A DNA stretch of 64,000 nucleotides from Alviniconcha marisindica (lineage: Eukaryota > Mollusca > Gastropoda > Provannidae): contig JABMCL010001766.1 in assembly GCA_018857735.1 (NCBI GenBank), positions 1,221,001 to 1,285,000 on the forward strand. Reading direction: 5' to 3'. The stretch's first letter is position 1. Each line of letters opens with the position of its first letter. The notes beneath the pieces were generated by a model. The model saw only the letters and a program-made list of their open reading frames with translations. It was not told the DNA's origin and did no database searches. The position numbers were made by a program, and so were the translations under genes. Positions 1 through 10,815 of the stretch are shown here, one piece after another.

Positions 1-369
1 CACGTGCCGAGTTACATCAGGCGGGCACGTGAAACCCGTACCGCTCGGTTGTGTGTGTGTGTGAGAGAGAGATAGTGTGTGTGTGTGAGAGAGAGAGAGA
101 GAGACGGACGGACAGACAGTGTGTGTTGCACTGTGCATCATCGTGCTCACAAAGCGTTGATGTATTGTCTTGTTTTGAGAAATTTGACGCCCGTGCGAGT
201 GTTGTTTGTGCAACTGGTCCAGTATTGTGCACGAAACAGGAAAACAGGGTAAAGGCTATACCGCGTTGTGGAGTTGCCGGCGCCTGCTGTATTTTGAAGT
301 TTGGAAATGGAATCCTCTGTCAACGGTATGCATTTGCGATATGGTATCACAAGTCGTTTCCCGCTTGTA
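1..369. repeat. microsatellite and flanking unique DNA
   Basis: A GT-rich then GA-rich microsatellite occupies about 50-106. The rest looks unique. Short open frames on both strands mostly read through the microsatellite and have no recognisable domain. No gene seen. Confidence 0.7.
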
Positions 370-929
370 AAGCCCGTTCTTAATTGGGCGAATGTTTCTT
401 CGCGAACCTAGCTGGAAGTATTCGGCGAACCTATTTGGTTCTTAATTGGGCGAACTTTTCTTCGCGAACCTAGTTGGAAGTATTCGTCGAAGCTATAATC
501 GGGGTCGAAAAAGCTTCGCTCAACATGTTCTGGGAACATTCGCCCTATTCGACGATCATTGCCTCTGATTGGCTGAGAGCAGAGCTCTCCTGTGGATGAC
601 GGAGGGAATTTGTTGACTTGTGGGAGGCGCAGCCTTGTCTCAGAGACCCAGAATGAGATAGTAGTTAGTTGAATTACCCTGTGAGGGATGATTAAAGTAT
701 ATTGACTTGACTTTAGCCTACATTTTTTATCACGCTGTCTGCTGCGCGTCTGCCGCAAGTTCGGGCCGAAGCTTGCATCTCATTACAAGCCAGTTGAGAA
801 CGAAGTAAAGTTTGGACTGTCCGAACCATATTCGGCGAACTAAAAGTTCAATTAAGAAACGAATGATAGTTCGTCGAAGTGTCCGAAGTATGTTCGGCGA
901 ACAAACATTCGCCCAGTTAAGAACGGGCT
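370..929 (+). mobile_element. MITE copy A, TA target site, non-autonomous DNA transposon
   Basis: A 560-bp element with inverted ends. The left end reads AGCCCGTTCTTAATTGGGCG and the right end is its near reverse complement. TA dinucleotides at 368-369 and 930-931 fit a TA target-site duplication, as in Tc1/mariner-like and some other DNA transposons. The subterminal parts repeat a TTCGCGAAC-type motif, and the left side carries about two copies of a sub-unit that forms an 83-bp satellite elsewhere (48586-49381). No transposase is encoded. A second full copy lies in the opposite orientation at 55979-56609. The superfamily is inferred from the target site only. Confidence 0.75.
408..758 (-). 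other. open frame inside MITE copy A, probably non-coding
   Basis: A 116-codon open frame with no recognisable domain. A matching 119-codon frame with the same start (MRQTRSRQRD) and the same middle (IRGNDRRIGRMFPEHVER) is open in the other MITE copy. Similarity between the two copies is enough to explain this; there is no transposase motif. Confidence 0.25.
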
Positions 930-931
930 TA

Positions 932-2407
932 AGAACAAAGTGTTGGAACTGTTCATGTTAACGTTTGGTTTTAGCAAAATTTATTCAGTCATCGTAATCA
1001 TAAGCTCAACAAATAAGTACAGGATACACAGTACAGGAAACACAAAAGTAATATGCTGTTTGAGTGTTACCTATAGATAAAATGATAATTAAACAGAATT
1101 TTACGATGGCAAATTGTTGTCAAAAGAAGACGGTCAAAACCAACAAAAACAAAAGGAGGAAGGAAGGAAGACAGAAAGAAGCAGACCACGAACAGTTCCG
1201 ATTACTACCGTTGGATGCATGCAAACTGCATCCTGACTTACAAGATAGCAAGCGAGATCGAAATCGAAGTTTCAAAGCACGAGAGAGCAGAGAGCCGAGA
1301 GGTCGTTATCAATCTACATCAGCCCGCCCGAGACTAGGCCCTTTCGCCGATCGCCACCAAGCAAGACGGCAGCACTGAACTGGGACTTGAAAGCGGAGCG
1401 TAGTTGGTGGCGGAGAGGAGAACTTTGCCAGGGGCTCCCCTCCAAACCTGTCGTGTTTGCGAGACGGCTCTCTATCAACACACTGACACGTTGCAGTCGT
1501 TTGCCCTGCGGCCTGCCTGCAAAGCGTCACTCGTTTATTCCGACCTTTCCCCTGACCCCCACCCGCAACATGGGGTCCGTGGCGGACCTCCTCCTCCCCT
1601 GGGGTGGGAGGGGGGGTGGGGGGGGGCTGTTGATTGGAGGGGGGAGCACGCTCTATGACTAATGACGAGAGGTGACGGAGTTTAGTGTCTACAGTCAGCG
1701 ATGACACGTGCGCCTCGGTTGGCGCTTGCAAGCGGGGAGATTGAGTGTGTCAGGTTTACCGGCGGATCACGAGCCATGTACAGCTATTCGGTCAGAAGGT
1801 TTGGAGTCTGTGCATTTCGTCACAAGGGCAAAATGAAGGACAGGTGTAGACTCGCGTGCATTTCGTGATGGGGGAGGAGATGTGCCTGTGGGGGGTGGAG
1901 CCGTCAGACATAGCCATTTATTTATGTAATGTTCGGGGGAAAAGGGTGAATTATTAACGTTGAGAAAAAAGAAAAAAAAGTTTATGGCTTGTGCTAATTA
2001 AAAAAAAAAAATCTTCAGTCGGTACGGGCATTTGTTTCCAAAACCTTTTTAAACATGATTTTTAGTATAAGTTTTCCGCCAGAACAAATTACCTTTCAGA
2101 TTCGGAAAACTGTCCCGCTTGAAAACAAAACAAAACAAAAACGAAGTATTTGTATGTTTTTTCTTTTTCGAATGTTATCCGGTTTCGTTCTTCATTCTGT
2201 TGTCTGATCAAAAAAGCTTTCCTCGTTATATCGCCAGACTCTTTCTGCTCTCAGTTTCACGGAACCATACTACGTCTTAAACCCGATCTTTTGAAATATA
2301 GCGCAGAAGTGAAACTACAGTCGGCTGTTGCAGAATGGCTTTTCAGAAGTCCCGCAATTTTCCACTTGAAACTCGGACACTGGAGCGGTATCCGCTGTAT
2401 CTTGGCT
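932..2407. other. intergenic DNA, no gene recognised
   Basis: Mixed sequence: an A-rich stretch (about 1064-1180), a G-rich stretch with G runs (about 1605-1650) and an AT-rich stretch (about 1915-2150). Short open frames occur on both strands, but none has a domain or convincing splice sites. Confidence 0.5.
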
Positions 2408-2409
2408 AG

Positions 2410-2452
<43 letters not shown>

Positions 2453-3054
2453 AGGCTGTAAACACTTCCTCGTGTCGACACGCCTGGCGCACATCATCAG
2501 AGTTACAGTGACAGCCAGAGCGATGTCCTCATGCTCTGCATCCAGCAAAGAAACGGCAGAAAAGGCCGAGGTTGACAACTTGGGGGGGGGGGGGGGGGGG
2601 GGGCAGGCAGAGAAAGAGCCAAACGGACAGACCAGACTGAAGAGAGCAAACATAGAAAAACTCGTACGAGGGAAGAAATGGGAGGGGGGGGGGGGGTACA
2701 ATACCGCACGAACAATACAGAGTACAATACCGCACGAACGATTTAGGCGCCATGTCGCGATTTAGAACAACAAAAAGAAGTCTTGCTCAACAAGGGGGGG
2801 GGGGGGGGGGGGGGATAAAAGAAAAAGTGGTAGAAAAAGACGAAGGCAATGAAAGTTGTGTGGAGAGAGGATGCACGCGCTCGCTGATCGCTCCTATTTT
2901 CATTTCGGAGAGTCCTTTTTGTCGCTACTTGAGCAAACAGCTTGAGTGTTTTCTAGCGTGAGCCGAGTGACAAAAGCCCGTTATCACGTGCGTTCAAGTC
3001 GCAGGGCAACCTGACGCTTGCCATGTCGCCTGAACGAGATAATGCCTGGGGATG

Positions 3055-3087
<33 letters not shown>
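2408..3087. repeat. (CA)n tract and a cluster of poly-G runs
   Basis: A (CA)n tract lies at 2408-2451, followed by poly-G runs at about 2581-2603, 2685-2696, 2792-2814 and 3056-3087, all on the + strand. Between them is ordinary sequence. Runs this long are prone to length errors in assembly and can form G-quadruplexes. Confidence 0.85.
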
Positions 3088-3088
<1 letters not shown>

Positions 3089-3379
3089 TGAAGGGGGGAG
3101 AGGGGGTAGAGTAGGTGGCGATGAGGCGAGGCTTAGGGAAGCTTTATCTTGAACTCTCGAGAGGAAGATTGCGCGCAAGGCGCATTACGTACAGAGTCAG
3201 AGAGGAAAATGCCGAGTACGGAAGTACGAGGCTTATTGTCTTCAGCGTGGACAAACACCTTTGCCCCGATTTAGACAGTCTTTCCCGACGGAAGACTAAT
3301 AATAAATGTATTTCTAATGGGCCGAATCCGTCTACGTTACGTGTGTGAGAAGTAATGTATTAAATAGCTCTTCTCTCTC

Positions 3380-3482
3380 TCCCCCCCCCCCCCCCCCCCC
3401 CTCACACACACACAAACACGCTCACGACTCACGCTTCCCACTCTCTCCTCCCCGAATAATCCCGAGTGAGGACGTCAGCAGC

Positions 3483-3532
<50 letters not shown>

Positions 3533-3586
3533 ATTTGGTGTTTTACGCCTAGAGAGAGAGAGATAGCTCAGAAACTATTTAGGAGG

Positions 3587-3631
<45 letters not shown>
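3380..3631. repeat. poly-C, (GA)n and (CA)n tracts
   Basis: Poly-C at about 3380-3400, (GA)n at 3486-3530 and (CA)n at 3590-3630. A short piece at 3531-3552 resembles the R3 tail motif (TTTTACGCC), here in reverse. Confidence 0.85.
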
Positions 3632-3945
3632 CTGTCGTTGGAAAAGGCCGCTTCACAGAACGACTCTTTTGCGGCAAGGCAACGGAATGTAATAATAACC
3701 TTCTCTGGGGTGCGATTTGCCCCGGCACTGCGCGTCATTTGCGGAAGATTAATGGTGGCTAAGCCGGCGCCAGGGAGGACCGAAAAGAGTGAGTGTCCCA
3801 GGGACCGGCCGCCTCGCACCTTCACGGGTCGGACCCAAGAAAGTGTACTCAGGTGCGCCGTCGCCAGAAACACCACTGGCGCGTATTGACGGCAAACAGC
3901 ACAGAGAAAGAGAGCGCATGAGTAAGAGAGAACTTGCGGGACAAT

Positions 3946-4291
3946 CGTGCTGTACGCTTCTGAAGGAGAGAAATTCGTGCTGTACACTTTCGGAGGAGAG
4001 CAATACCTACTGTACGCTTCTGGAAGAGAGAAATTCGTGCTGTACACTTTCGGAAGAGAGCAATTCCTACGCTTCTGGAAGAGAAATTCGTACTGCACGC
4101 TTCTGAAAGAGAGAAAATAGCGCTGTACGCTTCTGAAAGAGAAATTCATACTGCACGATTCTACAAGACAAAATGAAAGACTTGCTGTACGCGTTTGAAG
4201 GAGAGAAAATAGCGGTATACGCTTCTGAAGAAGAGAAAATCGTGCCGTACGCTTTTGGAAGAGAAATTCCTACTGTACGTTTCTGAAAGAT

Positions 4292-4343
<52 letters not shown>

Positions 4344-4625
4344 AAGCGTTGTACGATTCTGAAAGACAGAAAATCGTGCTGTACGCTTTAGAAGGAGAGA
4401 ACATCGTGCTGTACGCTTCTAAAAGAGAAACTCGCAGTGTACGGTTCTGAAACAGAAAATAAAAGTCGTACTGTACGCTTTTGAATGAGAGAAAATAGCG
4501 TTGTACGCTCCTGGAGGAGACAATATCGGGCCGTACGCTTTTCGGAAAGAGAGAAATTGCGCTGTACGCTTCTCAAAGAGAGACAAAAGCAGGACAGTCG
4601 TGTTCCACATTGTACGTTTCTGCCA
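3946..4625. repeat. 30-bp minisatellite, about 21 units
   Basis: Units begin near TGTACGCTTCTGAAAGAGAG and recur about every 30 bp, for example at 3951, 3981, 4011, 4041, 4124, 4186, 4381, 4411, 4473, 4503, 4533 and 4563. A (CA)n tract at about 4292-4339 interrupts the array. The first four units alternate between two types (GCTTCTG and ACTTTCGG), a 60-bp dimer pattern. The minus-strand open frames rich in FRSVQ are only this repeat translated. Confidence 0.9.
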
Positions 4626-6297
4626 CCGGAGATGATCGGCCTGGAACTGCGCTGGTATGGCAGCAATCCGTGTTGACGTTCCCCGGAGGAACGGAAAGGG
4701 AAGCAGCCAGGAGAGAGAAGGGAGGAAGGCGAGGCGAACAAAGCATGCGGTCATGCCAGTGGGAGTGGGACATACATGCCCTGTCAGGACCCAGTCGGCT
4801 GTTTGTTTTGTTTACCGCGCTCACAGCCCGCGTAGGTTTAATTATGTGTGCACTTCCCTCTCGCTCCTGTTAGGCTCTGCACAAACACCGCCTGACTTCT
4901 TTCTGCTCCCCCGGTTTTTTTTTTAAGGCGGGGTCTAATAACTTTACGACACCGGTAAGGCCCATGTGTGAAAATTTCCCACAGACACCACCTTCAAGAC
5001 CCAGCTTCGGCTGGAGCGCTTGGCACCCTGCCAGGCTTGGCTTCAATCGGTGGTACGGTAATTACCAGCGAGTCTTCTCGCGGTTGGCACGTACTTGTGA
5101 AGTCAGTTGCCCGCGGCTATCGCAGGCCATCATCAGCAACACCCAGCTTTTTCAGGCCATCATCAGCAACACCCAGCTTTTTTTCCACTGCCTCCCGAAT
5201 CTCTCAATGATCTCGAGCAGGCTCTTGCCGCTTGGCTGGTTCTGGTCGACTGTCTGCCGCGAGGTGAGCCGGAGTGCCGTCCTATGCCTTGTGTTCTGAG
5301 GGGGGTTGCATCAGCCCCTTCTCATCTTGCCATCCTCGTGTGAACTCGCTGGTATTTTTTTGGCAGCAGGCGCGATACTTCCGCTCACGCAGTTCCGACG
5401 AAATGTTACGAAAGTTGTGAACGATTTTTTGTGTGTGCGGTGCGTCTGACAAGTTCTGAACCCTATCGCTGATGCTCGCTCCGTCGCGTCACCTGTTCCA
5501 GTTTTTCCCCCAGGCTTTGCCAGATTACAGTACACGAGGTTGATAGGCAAAGTCAAAGAGAACTTGCTGTGCCAGTGCGCGAGTTTCAGGCTACCAAAAG
5601 CCGGTAGCGCTGCTTGACCCTGTAAACTCTCTCCCTCCCTTCACCCTCCAACACAACCACACATATACACACGTATGTCTTTTATCGTCTGCGTAAATGT
5701 TTTGGGGAAGGGGAGGGGGGGGGGGGGGAGTGACATTTTTGCATAATCATAAACATTATATCACATGACTCAGGAACCTGCCCGTTTAAATACCTTGACA
5801 CGAAACCCAAACAGCGGCAGGATGATGAGGCAACTCAATACTTCCCAGATGACGGACTGTAGCCACACTAAAACCGGGTAATTAGTGCATGCCCCGATGG
5901 GCGAGCAGCGACGTTGGCTGACATCACCCGGTCTGTGTGACCTCAGCGTAGTAGGCAAGGGAGGCCTGCGTATTTCTTACACCGCGAACCTCTGCGCTTT
6001 TGGTGTATTCGGTCGGGCCTTATAAATGACAGCGCCTTGGCTCGACCCATCGGTGTGGGGGGCAAATATTTGATCAGCCGCGAGACGTTTTGTCCTTATT
6101 TTTGCTCCGTGTTTGGGCGCCACGTAGCGGCAAGGGGAGAGCACAAACTTTGCTCTGGGTGCAGTCACACGCGCCTTCTGTTGATATCGCCGTGGGGCGC
6201 GATCGACCGACCAAACCGTCCCGGCAAACCTCCTTCAGCTGACACTTCGGTCTTCCTTCTCCGTCCTGATAAATCTCCCCACCAAGCCTTGATAAAA
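4626..6297. other. intergenic DNA, no gene recognised
   Basis: Mostly unique sequence. A 29-30 bp direct duplication lies at about 5125-5182 (GGCCATCATCAGCAACACCC twice), and a G run at about 5710-5729. Open frames of 60-115 codons exist on both strands but show no domain or splice context. Confidence 0.5.
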
Positions 6298-6400
6298 CAG
6301 AGCTCAGGAGCTGTGTAAAGGAAGAGGTGGACGTCCTGGGCTCCTCGTCCCTAATAGTCCGTACAGTCTCTCGGCTGTGGACGTAAAGCAGCATTGAACG
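6298..6400 (+). repeat. R2 short dispersed retroelement
   Basis: Begins CAGAGCTCAGGAGCTGTGT and ends near GTGGACGTAAAGC. It contains the shared tail CGTCC..CTGTGGACG, here with a small insertion. About eleven more copies occur in the window. Confidence 0.75.
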
Positions 6401-6582
6401 ATTGATACCGCCCCCCCCCATCCCAACCTCCTGTTTCCAGCTCCGGCGGGGTTTTGATCACTTGTTGGACAGTGTTGGGTACTTTCTGCATAGTCACTAG
6501 TGTGTGAATGCAGGACTGGATTCGAGTCTCCAGTATTTGTCTAGAATCTTTTTCCTTCCGTTTTTTTTTCTTCTTCCCCACT

Positions 6583-6670
6583 GCAGAGATATGTCAGTCG
6601 GCCTTTGTGCTTATATCTGTACAAAGACCGACTGACATAATTGATTAAATACAGTTTAATCAATCAATCT
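6583..6670 (+). repeat. R6 LINE-like 3' tail with (CAAT)n end
   Basis: GAGATATGTCAGTCGGCCTT at the start and ATCAATCAAT at the end match the copy at 60007-60072. An 18-bp inverted repeat (6591-6608 with 6621-6638, one G:T pair) folds into a hairpin. It looks like a retrotransposon 3' end. Confidence 0.55.
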
Positions 6671-6751
6671 CTCTTGATATGGTTACATGTACTGAAGCTG
6701 AAGCGCCTCCCCCCCTCCCCTAGTCTTTAGTTTTAAGAGTTTGTTAAAGTT

Positions 6752-6862
6752 TGTTCCTAATATGTCAACCCGACATCCGAGGACATTAAACCCCACATCA
6801 TCATCATCATCAATCTCTCTCCTTCCCCGATATGACGAACCAGGTTGATTGGGCGTTAAAAA
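6752..6862 (+). repeat. R4 tail followed by an R3-like tail
   Basis: 6752-6816 is an R4 tail (AATATGTCAACCCGACATCC, then GAGGACATTAA and ATC repeats). 6825-6862 is an R3-like tail with the core AACCAGGTTGATTGGGCG. Confidence 0.65.
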
Positions 6863-8827
6863 ACAACTCTCTTCACCTCCTCCTCCCCTATTTTGTTTGA
6901 CAACAACCCCGCCACGACGACGCCATTTTGCAAGCAGCATGACGCTGGCTCCTTTCGATCCTCTCCACGCTGACTCATTTAAACAAAGGCAATTAAAGAG
7001 CTAAGCTGCTAAGCAGCTCATTTCGCCCCGCCGTGCCACTTCGATCTGGCCGCGCCGCTAGCAGCGCGCGAGTAGATAGCTAGCTAGCTGCCAGAACTCC
7101 GGGAAGCACGGCTTGTCGGTACCACGCAAGTGAAACCGACGTTAAACTAGCCAGAAGGAAGAGGGAGGCAGGGTAGTCCACGGGCGGTGCCTTGTGGATC
7201 TCCCAGGCCAGCCCGAACGTGTCTCCTAGACCGTCATCTGCGGGGATTGAAGGCAAAGCTCATTACGGGGGAGATGCTGCCCCCGAGAAGCGGAGGAAGT
7301 CGCTATCAGACGGGGACGCGGAGTGGGGGCATCCATTCAGCCTGGCCGTCGTCTCCAAACTTCCTGCCGGCCTGGCGTGGCGGCCACTTGAGGGGCTTCG
7401 GGAACAGGGGGAGCAGAGGGGAGAGAGAGAGAGAGAGAGAGCTGAGAGCTTGAAAGCTTGCCTTTGTACGGCCAGAGAAGTCGATAGCTGGCACTGACCT
7501 CGCCCGCCTATCTGGAGAGGGAAATTAGAGATATTAGCGCGCGGAGCCCCGGCGCGTGCGATCGATGACGTTACTGCGCATGACGCGGTCTTGGCGGGCC
7601 CCAACACAATAATGGCGCGCCGAATCGCTGTCGAGGAACCACTGGAGATGGTTTGGTCGGAAATGGCCGAACGACAGGGGAGCGCGCCGGCACGGGGACG
7701 TGACATGGTCTTTGTGGGCACTAATTAGAACGCCCCAAGTCCATTAATATCTGAGTGAGCATGGCTGCGGGGATGCCGGGATGCGCCTTCTGAGCCGTGA
7801 CGTGTCCAGGAGATGGGGCCAGTTCCAGACGCGGTCCCTTCAACACGCGCGTTTGTCTTCTTTTTTTACGGTTTCCCCAGTTAACATTCCCTGAGTCACG
7901 TACTATAATCACCAGCATTCGTGGACACAACTCATTTCTCCGCCGGCAAGGCGCCCACCCTTCATTTTCATACTCCTTTTTCTCCTCTTCCTTCTTCCGA
8001 GTCGCGTTGTCCCCGACAACAAAAGCGTGTGATGAGGAGATGTTCAACGAAGCACTCGTACTTGTTCGGGAATCTTTTGTTGTTGTGGTGGTCTTCATAT
8101 TTTTTCCCTTCTTGGTCGCCGTTATCTTCGTCATCGCCGCTGTGATGTCGGCTCATCCCTACGCACATCAATCGAAACCTGCCGACCTTTGTTTTTTTTT
8201 TTTTTTTTGGTGCGTGTGCTGTTGTCAGTCTTCCAATCTCTCGACACGTACGTAATAGCAGTTCGACTTTACCACCCCCACCCACCCCCGGCCTTTCGCT
8301 TTGAAGGCTGTACCTTGAACGATCAGCTCCCGGCGGGCGCAAAGGGGTTCGAATTTCCTCCAATGCAATCACCGACACACGCCCGAGATGCAATCTACCG
8401 CGGCGCTTTGTTTTCACAGGCCGGGCGGCGTAACTGGGAGTCTGTGAACTCGGCGTGAAGGATGGAGATGAGAGTGGCGAAGGGGGAAGACGTCCCTGCG
8501 GGCCTCCGGTGACCCGGGTCATCTCATCTCTCCGTCTGATCAGAGATACTGCTGCTGTAGAGACTGCTAGGTCTGAGCCAGCTCCTCCCCGTGCTGTCTG
8601 TGCACGTAATGAACGACCGGGGCCTGGTGTTGGGTTGGGCTAGAGAGCTCTCCGTCCAGAGATACCACAGCAAAATAATGCAGTTACTGTGTAGTGTCTG
8701 CTCTGTCCATGGGCTCTAGGTTCGTTTGGGGGGGGGGGGTAAGGTGGCAGTTGCTGACTCGAACTTCTCCTGTACATTCCCTTCATAGTCTTTGTTCAAA
8801 GGCATCGAACGTTTTTGCCGGTAATGC
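6863..8827. other. GC- and CpG-rich intergenic DNA, no confirmed exon
   Basis: The stretch 7020-7720 is GC-rich with many CpGs and is the least repetitive part upstream of the gene. The + frame at 7192-7497 (with PEKRRKSLSDGDAEW) could be an upstream exon or promoter-proximal DNA, but no convincing donor site follows it, and a GA tract sits at about 7421-7441. T-rich tracts lie near 8190-8208, and a G run at about 8729-8739. Confidence 0.4.
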
Positions 8828-8930
8828 AGAGCTCAGGAGCTGTGCGAAAGTCGAAGTGGCCGTCCTGAGCTCCCCGTCCCTAATAAACCTTACGGATTGT
8901 ATGGGCGTAAAGCGGCATTGAACTGAACTG
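8828..8930 (+). repeat. R2 short dispersed retroelement
   Basis: Begins CAGAGCTCAGGAGCTGTGCG. The tail CGTCC..GGGCG keeps the stem through a G:T wobble and is followed by TAAAGCGGCATTGAAC. Confidence 0.75.
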
Positions 8931-9205
8931 CGATTGATGGCTTTCATCGGTACCATGCAAGTGAAACCGACGTTAAGCTGGAATCAACAACCATCATAGA
9001 TGACTTCTCTCACTCTCCCGTCTCATCTTGACCAGATCCATAGGTGTGGCTTATTTTTAGCGTTGTCGGGGTGCTGCGTGCGTCATCTACTTGGCTCATA
9101 GCGGATGTCGAGGTGGAAATGTTTCGCTGCAGGGCTTCGCTTGGCGATTTGGTCGAATGGTTCGAGAAGGATGCTTCAACATGCGCTTGGTTTTGTTGTA
9201 TGTTC

Positions 9206-9415
9206 AGCGCTCAGGAGATGTGTGAAAGCCGAGGTGGCCGTCCTGGGCTCCCGGTCCCTAACAGTCGTTATGGTCTCTGGATGTAAAGCAACATTAGAAG
9301 AAGTTGTGTGTTCAGAGCTCAGGGGCTGTGTGAAAGTCGTCGTGGCCGTCCTGGGCTCCCCGTCCCTAATAGTCCGTACAGTCACTGTGGACGTAAAGCA
9401 ACATTGAAACGTTGT
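9206..9415 (+). repeat. two R2 copies in tandem
   Basis: Copies at about 9206-9300 and 9312-9415 lie head to tail about 106 bp apart. Both carry the GTGGCCGTCCTGGGCTCC core. The first has a damaged tail (GTCTCTGGATGTAAAGC). Confidence 0.75.
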
Positions 9416-9439
9416 GTGTTCACTAGATGTCCTACATTG

Positions 9440-9560
9440 CTTTGTTCTCTCTCTCTCTCTCTCCCCCCCCCCCCCCCACACACACACACCCTCTCTCCCA
9501 CCCCCCTTCCTTCCCCGACATGACTTTCTCAGTTGGCTGGGCGTTAACGCCCAGGGTATC
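9440..9560. repeat. (CT)n, poly-C, (CA)n and an R3-like fragment
   Basis: (CT)n at about 9447-9462, a C run at 9463-9477, then CA. The sequence CCGACATGACTTTCTCAGTT with GGCTGGGCGTTAAC at about 9516-9548 resembles the R3 tail. Confidence 0.6.
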
Positions 9561-10489
9561 TCAATTTTCTTCTTTCTTTGACTATGCCGCCTGCGTTTTG
9601 TTTTGTACGGTTGGAGGCGGAGCGCGCAGAGGTTATTGCAAAGAGGAAAAAAAAATTGCTGCTCGTTTTCTTTCGATTTTCCTTCCCGCTGTAGACGCTG
9701 TTCATCTGTTTTCCACGCTCAAGGCAGTTCATGCATTTTCGACAAGACCCTGCCCGTGTTTCAATGCAAGCAGCGGAGCGAACTGGCGACTGTCTGTGGA
9801 CGGAGCGCCACGCGTATCCGTATCCCAACCGTGCGTCTACAAGCCCACAGAGGCCGATAAGAAAGGAGATAAGAGAAAATAATATCTCTCTTCCTGGCGG
9901 AGCTGCCTCGCTCCTATCAATATTTTACATCTCGGCGCGGCTTGCTGAGGAAGAGGAGTGAAAGGAGTTGCGTGACAAAGACTTTGGGAGAGAAAAAGAG
10001 GCCGGCCTCAGTACTGGCGCTGTGCTACTTTGGGGTCGGGAGGGAGGGAGGGATTGCTTCGCTTTCCGTACACAGGGGGCTATCTGCTTTTTGTTCTGTA
10101 CAGACTGAACGTTCCGAGTCTGCTGCGTGTTCCTTCTGTGGACTGAATACGGTTTTGGACTTGGGAGTCGGTGTTCGTGATCGATTTGTTGACGAGCACC
10201 AAAACCTGAGAATGGCCACAGCATTGAAACTGGCTGTTGTGGTACCGCAGATGCACAAAAGATCCCCTCTGCTGAGAATCCAAAGCTATCGATGGTTGTC
10301 TCTTTTAAGTCGGAGTAGGTCAGAATACAGCCTTTCTTTGCCTGCTGCCTGGAATTGTACAGTAGCAGTTCCTGCCTTCCCACTTCGCCCAGCTTCGTTT
10401 CTTCTCAAATCCTCTTGAGACACAAAGTGTCGTGTCTTGAATTGTGAATCAGACGTGTACCGGTGAAGCTGCTGAATGTTCCTAAACAT
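9561..10489. other. intergenic DNA, no gene recognised
   Basis: Unique-looking sequence with open frames up to about 158 codons on both strands that overlap each other. None has a recognisable domain. Confidence 0.45.
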
Positions 10490-10628
10490 ATTTTTAATCT
10501 TTTGGTCAGCGTTCGTTCAGTTTCACTGTTCCGTCTGTCTGGATATCACTGACCCAACTCTGTCTGAATTCAAAACCTAGCTCAAGACGTTCCTGTCTGA
10601 ATTCACAAACCTAGGTACACCGTTCAAG

Positions 10629-10683
<55 letters not shown>

Positions 10684-10815
10684 TGACGCCTGAGGGGAGA
10701 GAAAGAGAGATGCTTGAATGATGTATGTCTGTAGCGCATTGAGTTTTTTGTTTTGTTTTTGTTCTACAAGAAGATAAGAGCCGTCCATTAGATGATTATT
10801 ATTATTACTTGTCCT
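10490..10815 (+). mobile_element. LINE 3' fragment with embedded (CA)n
   Basis: 10500-10625 faintly reads like the last residues of a LINE ORF2. After a (CA)n tract at about 10631-10680 come a GTAGCGCATTGAG motif and an ATTATTATT end, a common arrangement at the 3' ends of L2/CR1-like elements. Compare the tail at 56725-56808. Confidence 0.4.

Noticed and set aside
3568..4741. Minus-strand frames of 193 and 117 codons with FRSVQ repeats
   Set aside because: Multiple frames are open because the unit is about 30 bp; this is the minisatellite, not a repeat protein.
6591..6638. 18-bp hairpin as a candidate microRNA precursor
   Set aside because: It lies in the R6 dispersed tail, and the copy at 60007 lacks the pairing arm.
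7192..7497. Possible upstream coding exon of the SAMD7/11-like gene (PEKRRKSLSDGDAEW)
   Set aside because: Composition is suggestive, but no good donor site follows, a GA tract lies inside, and the minus strand is also open over the same DNA.
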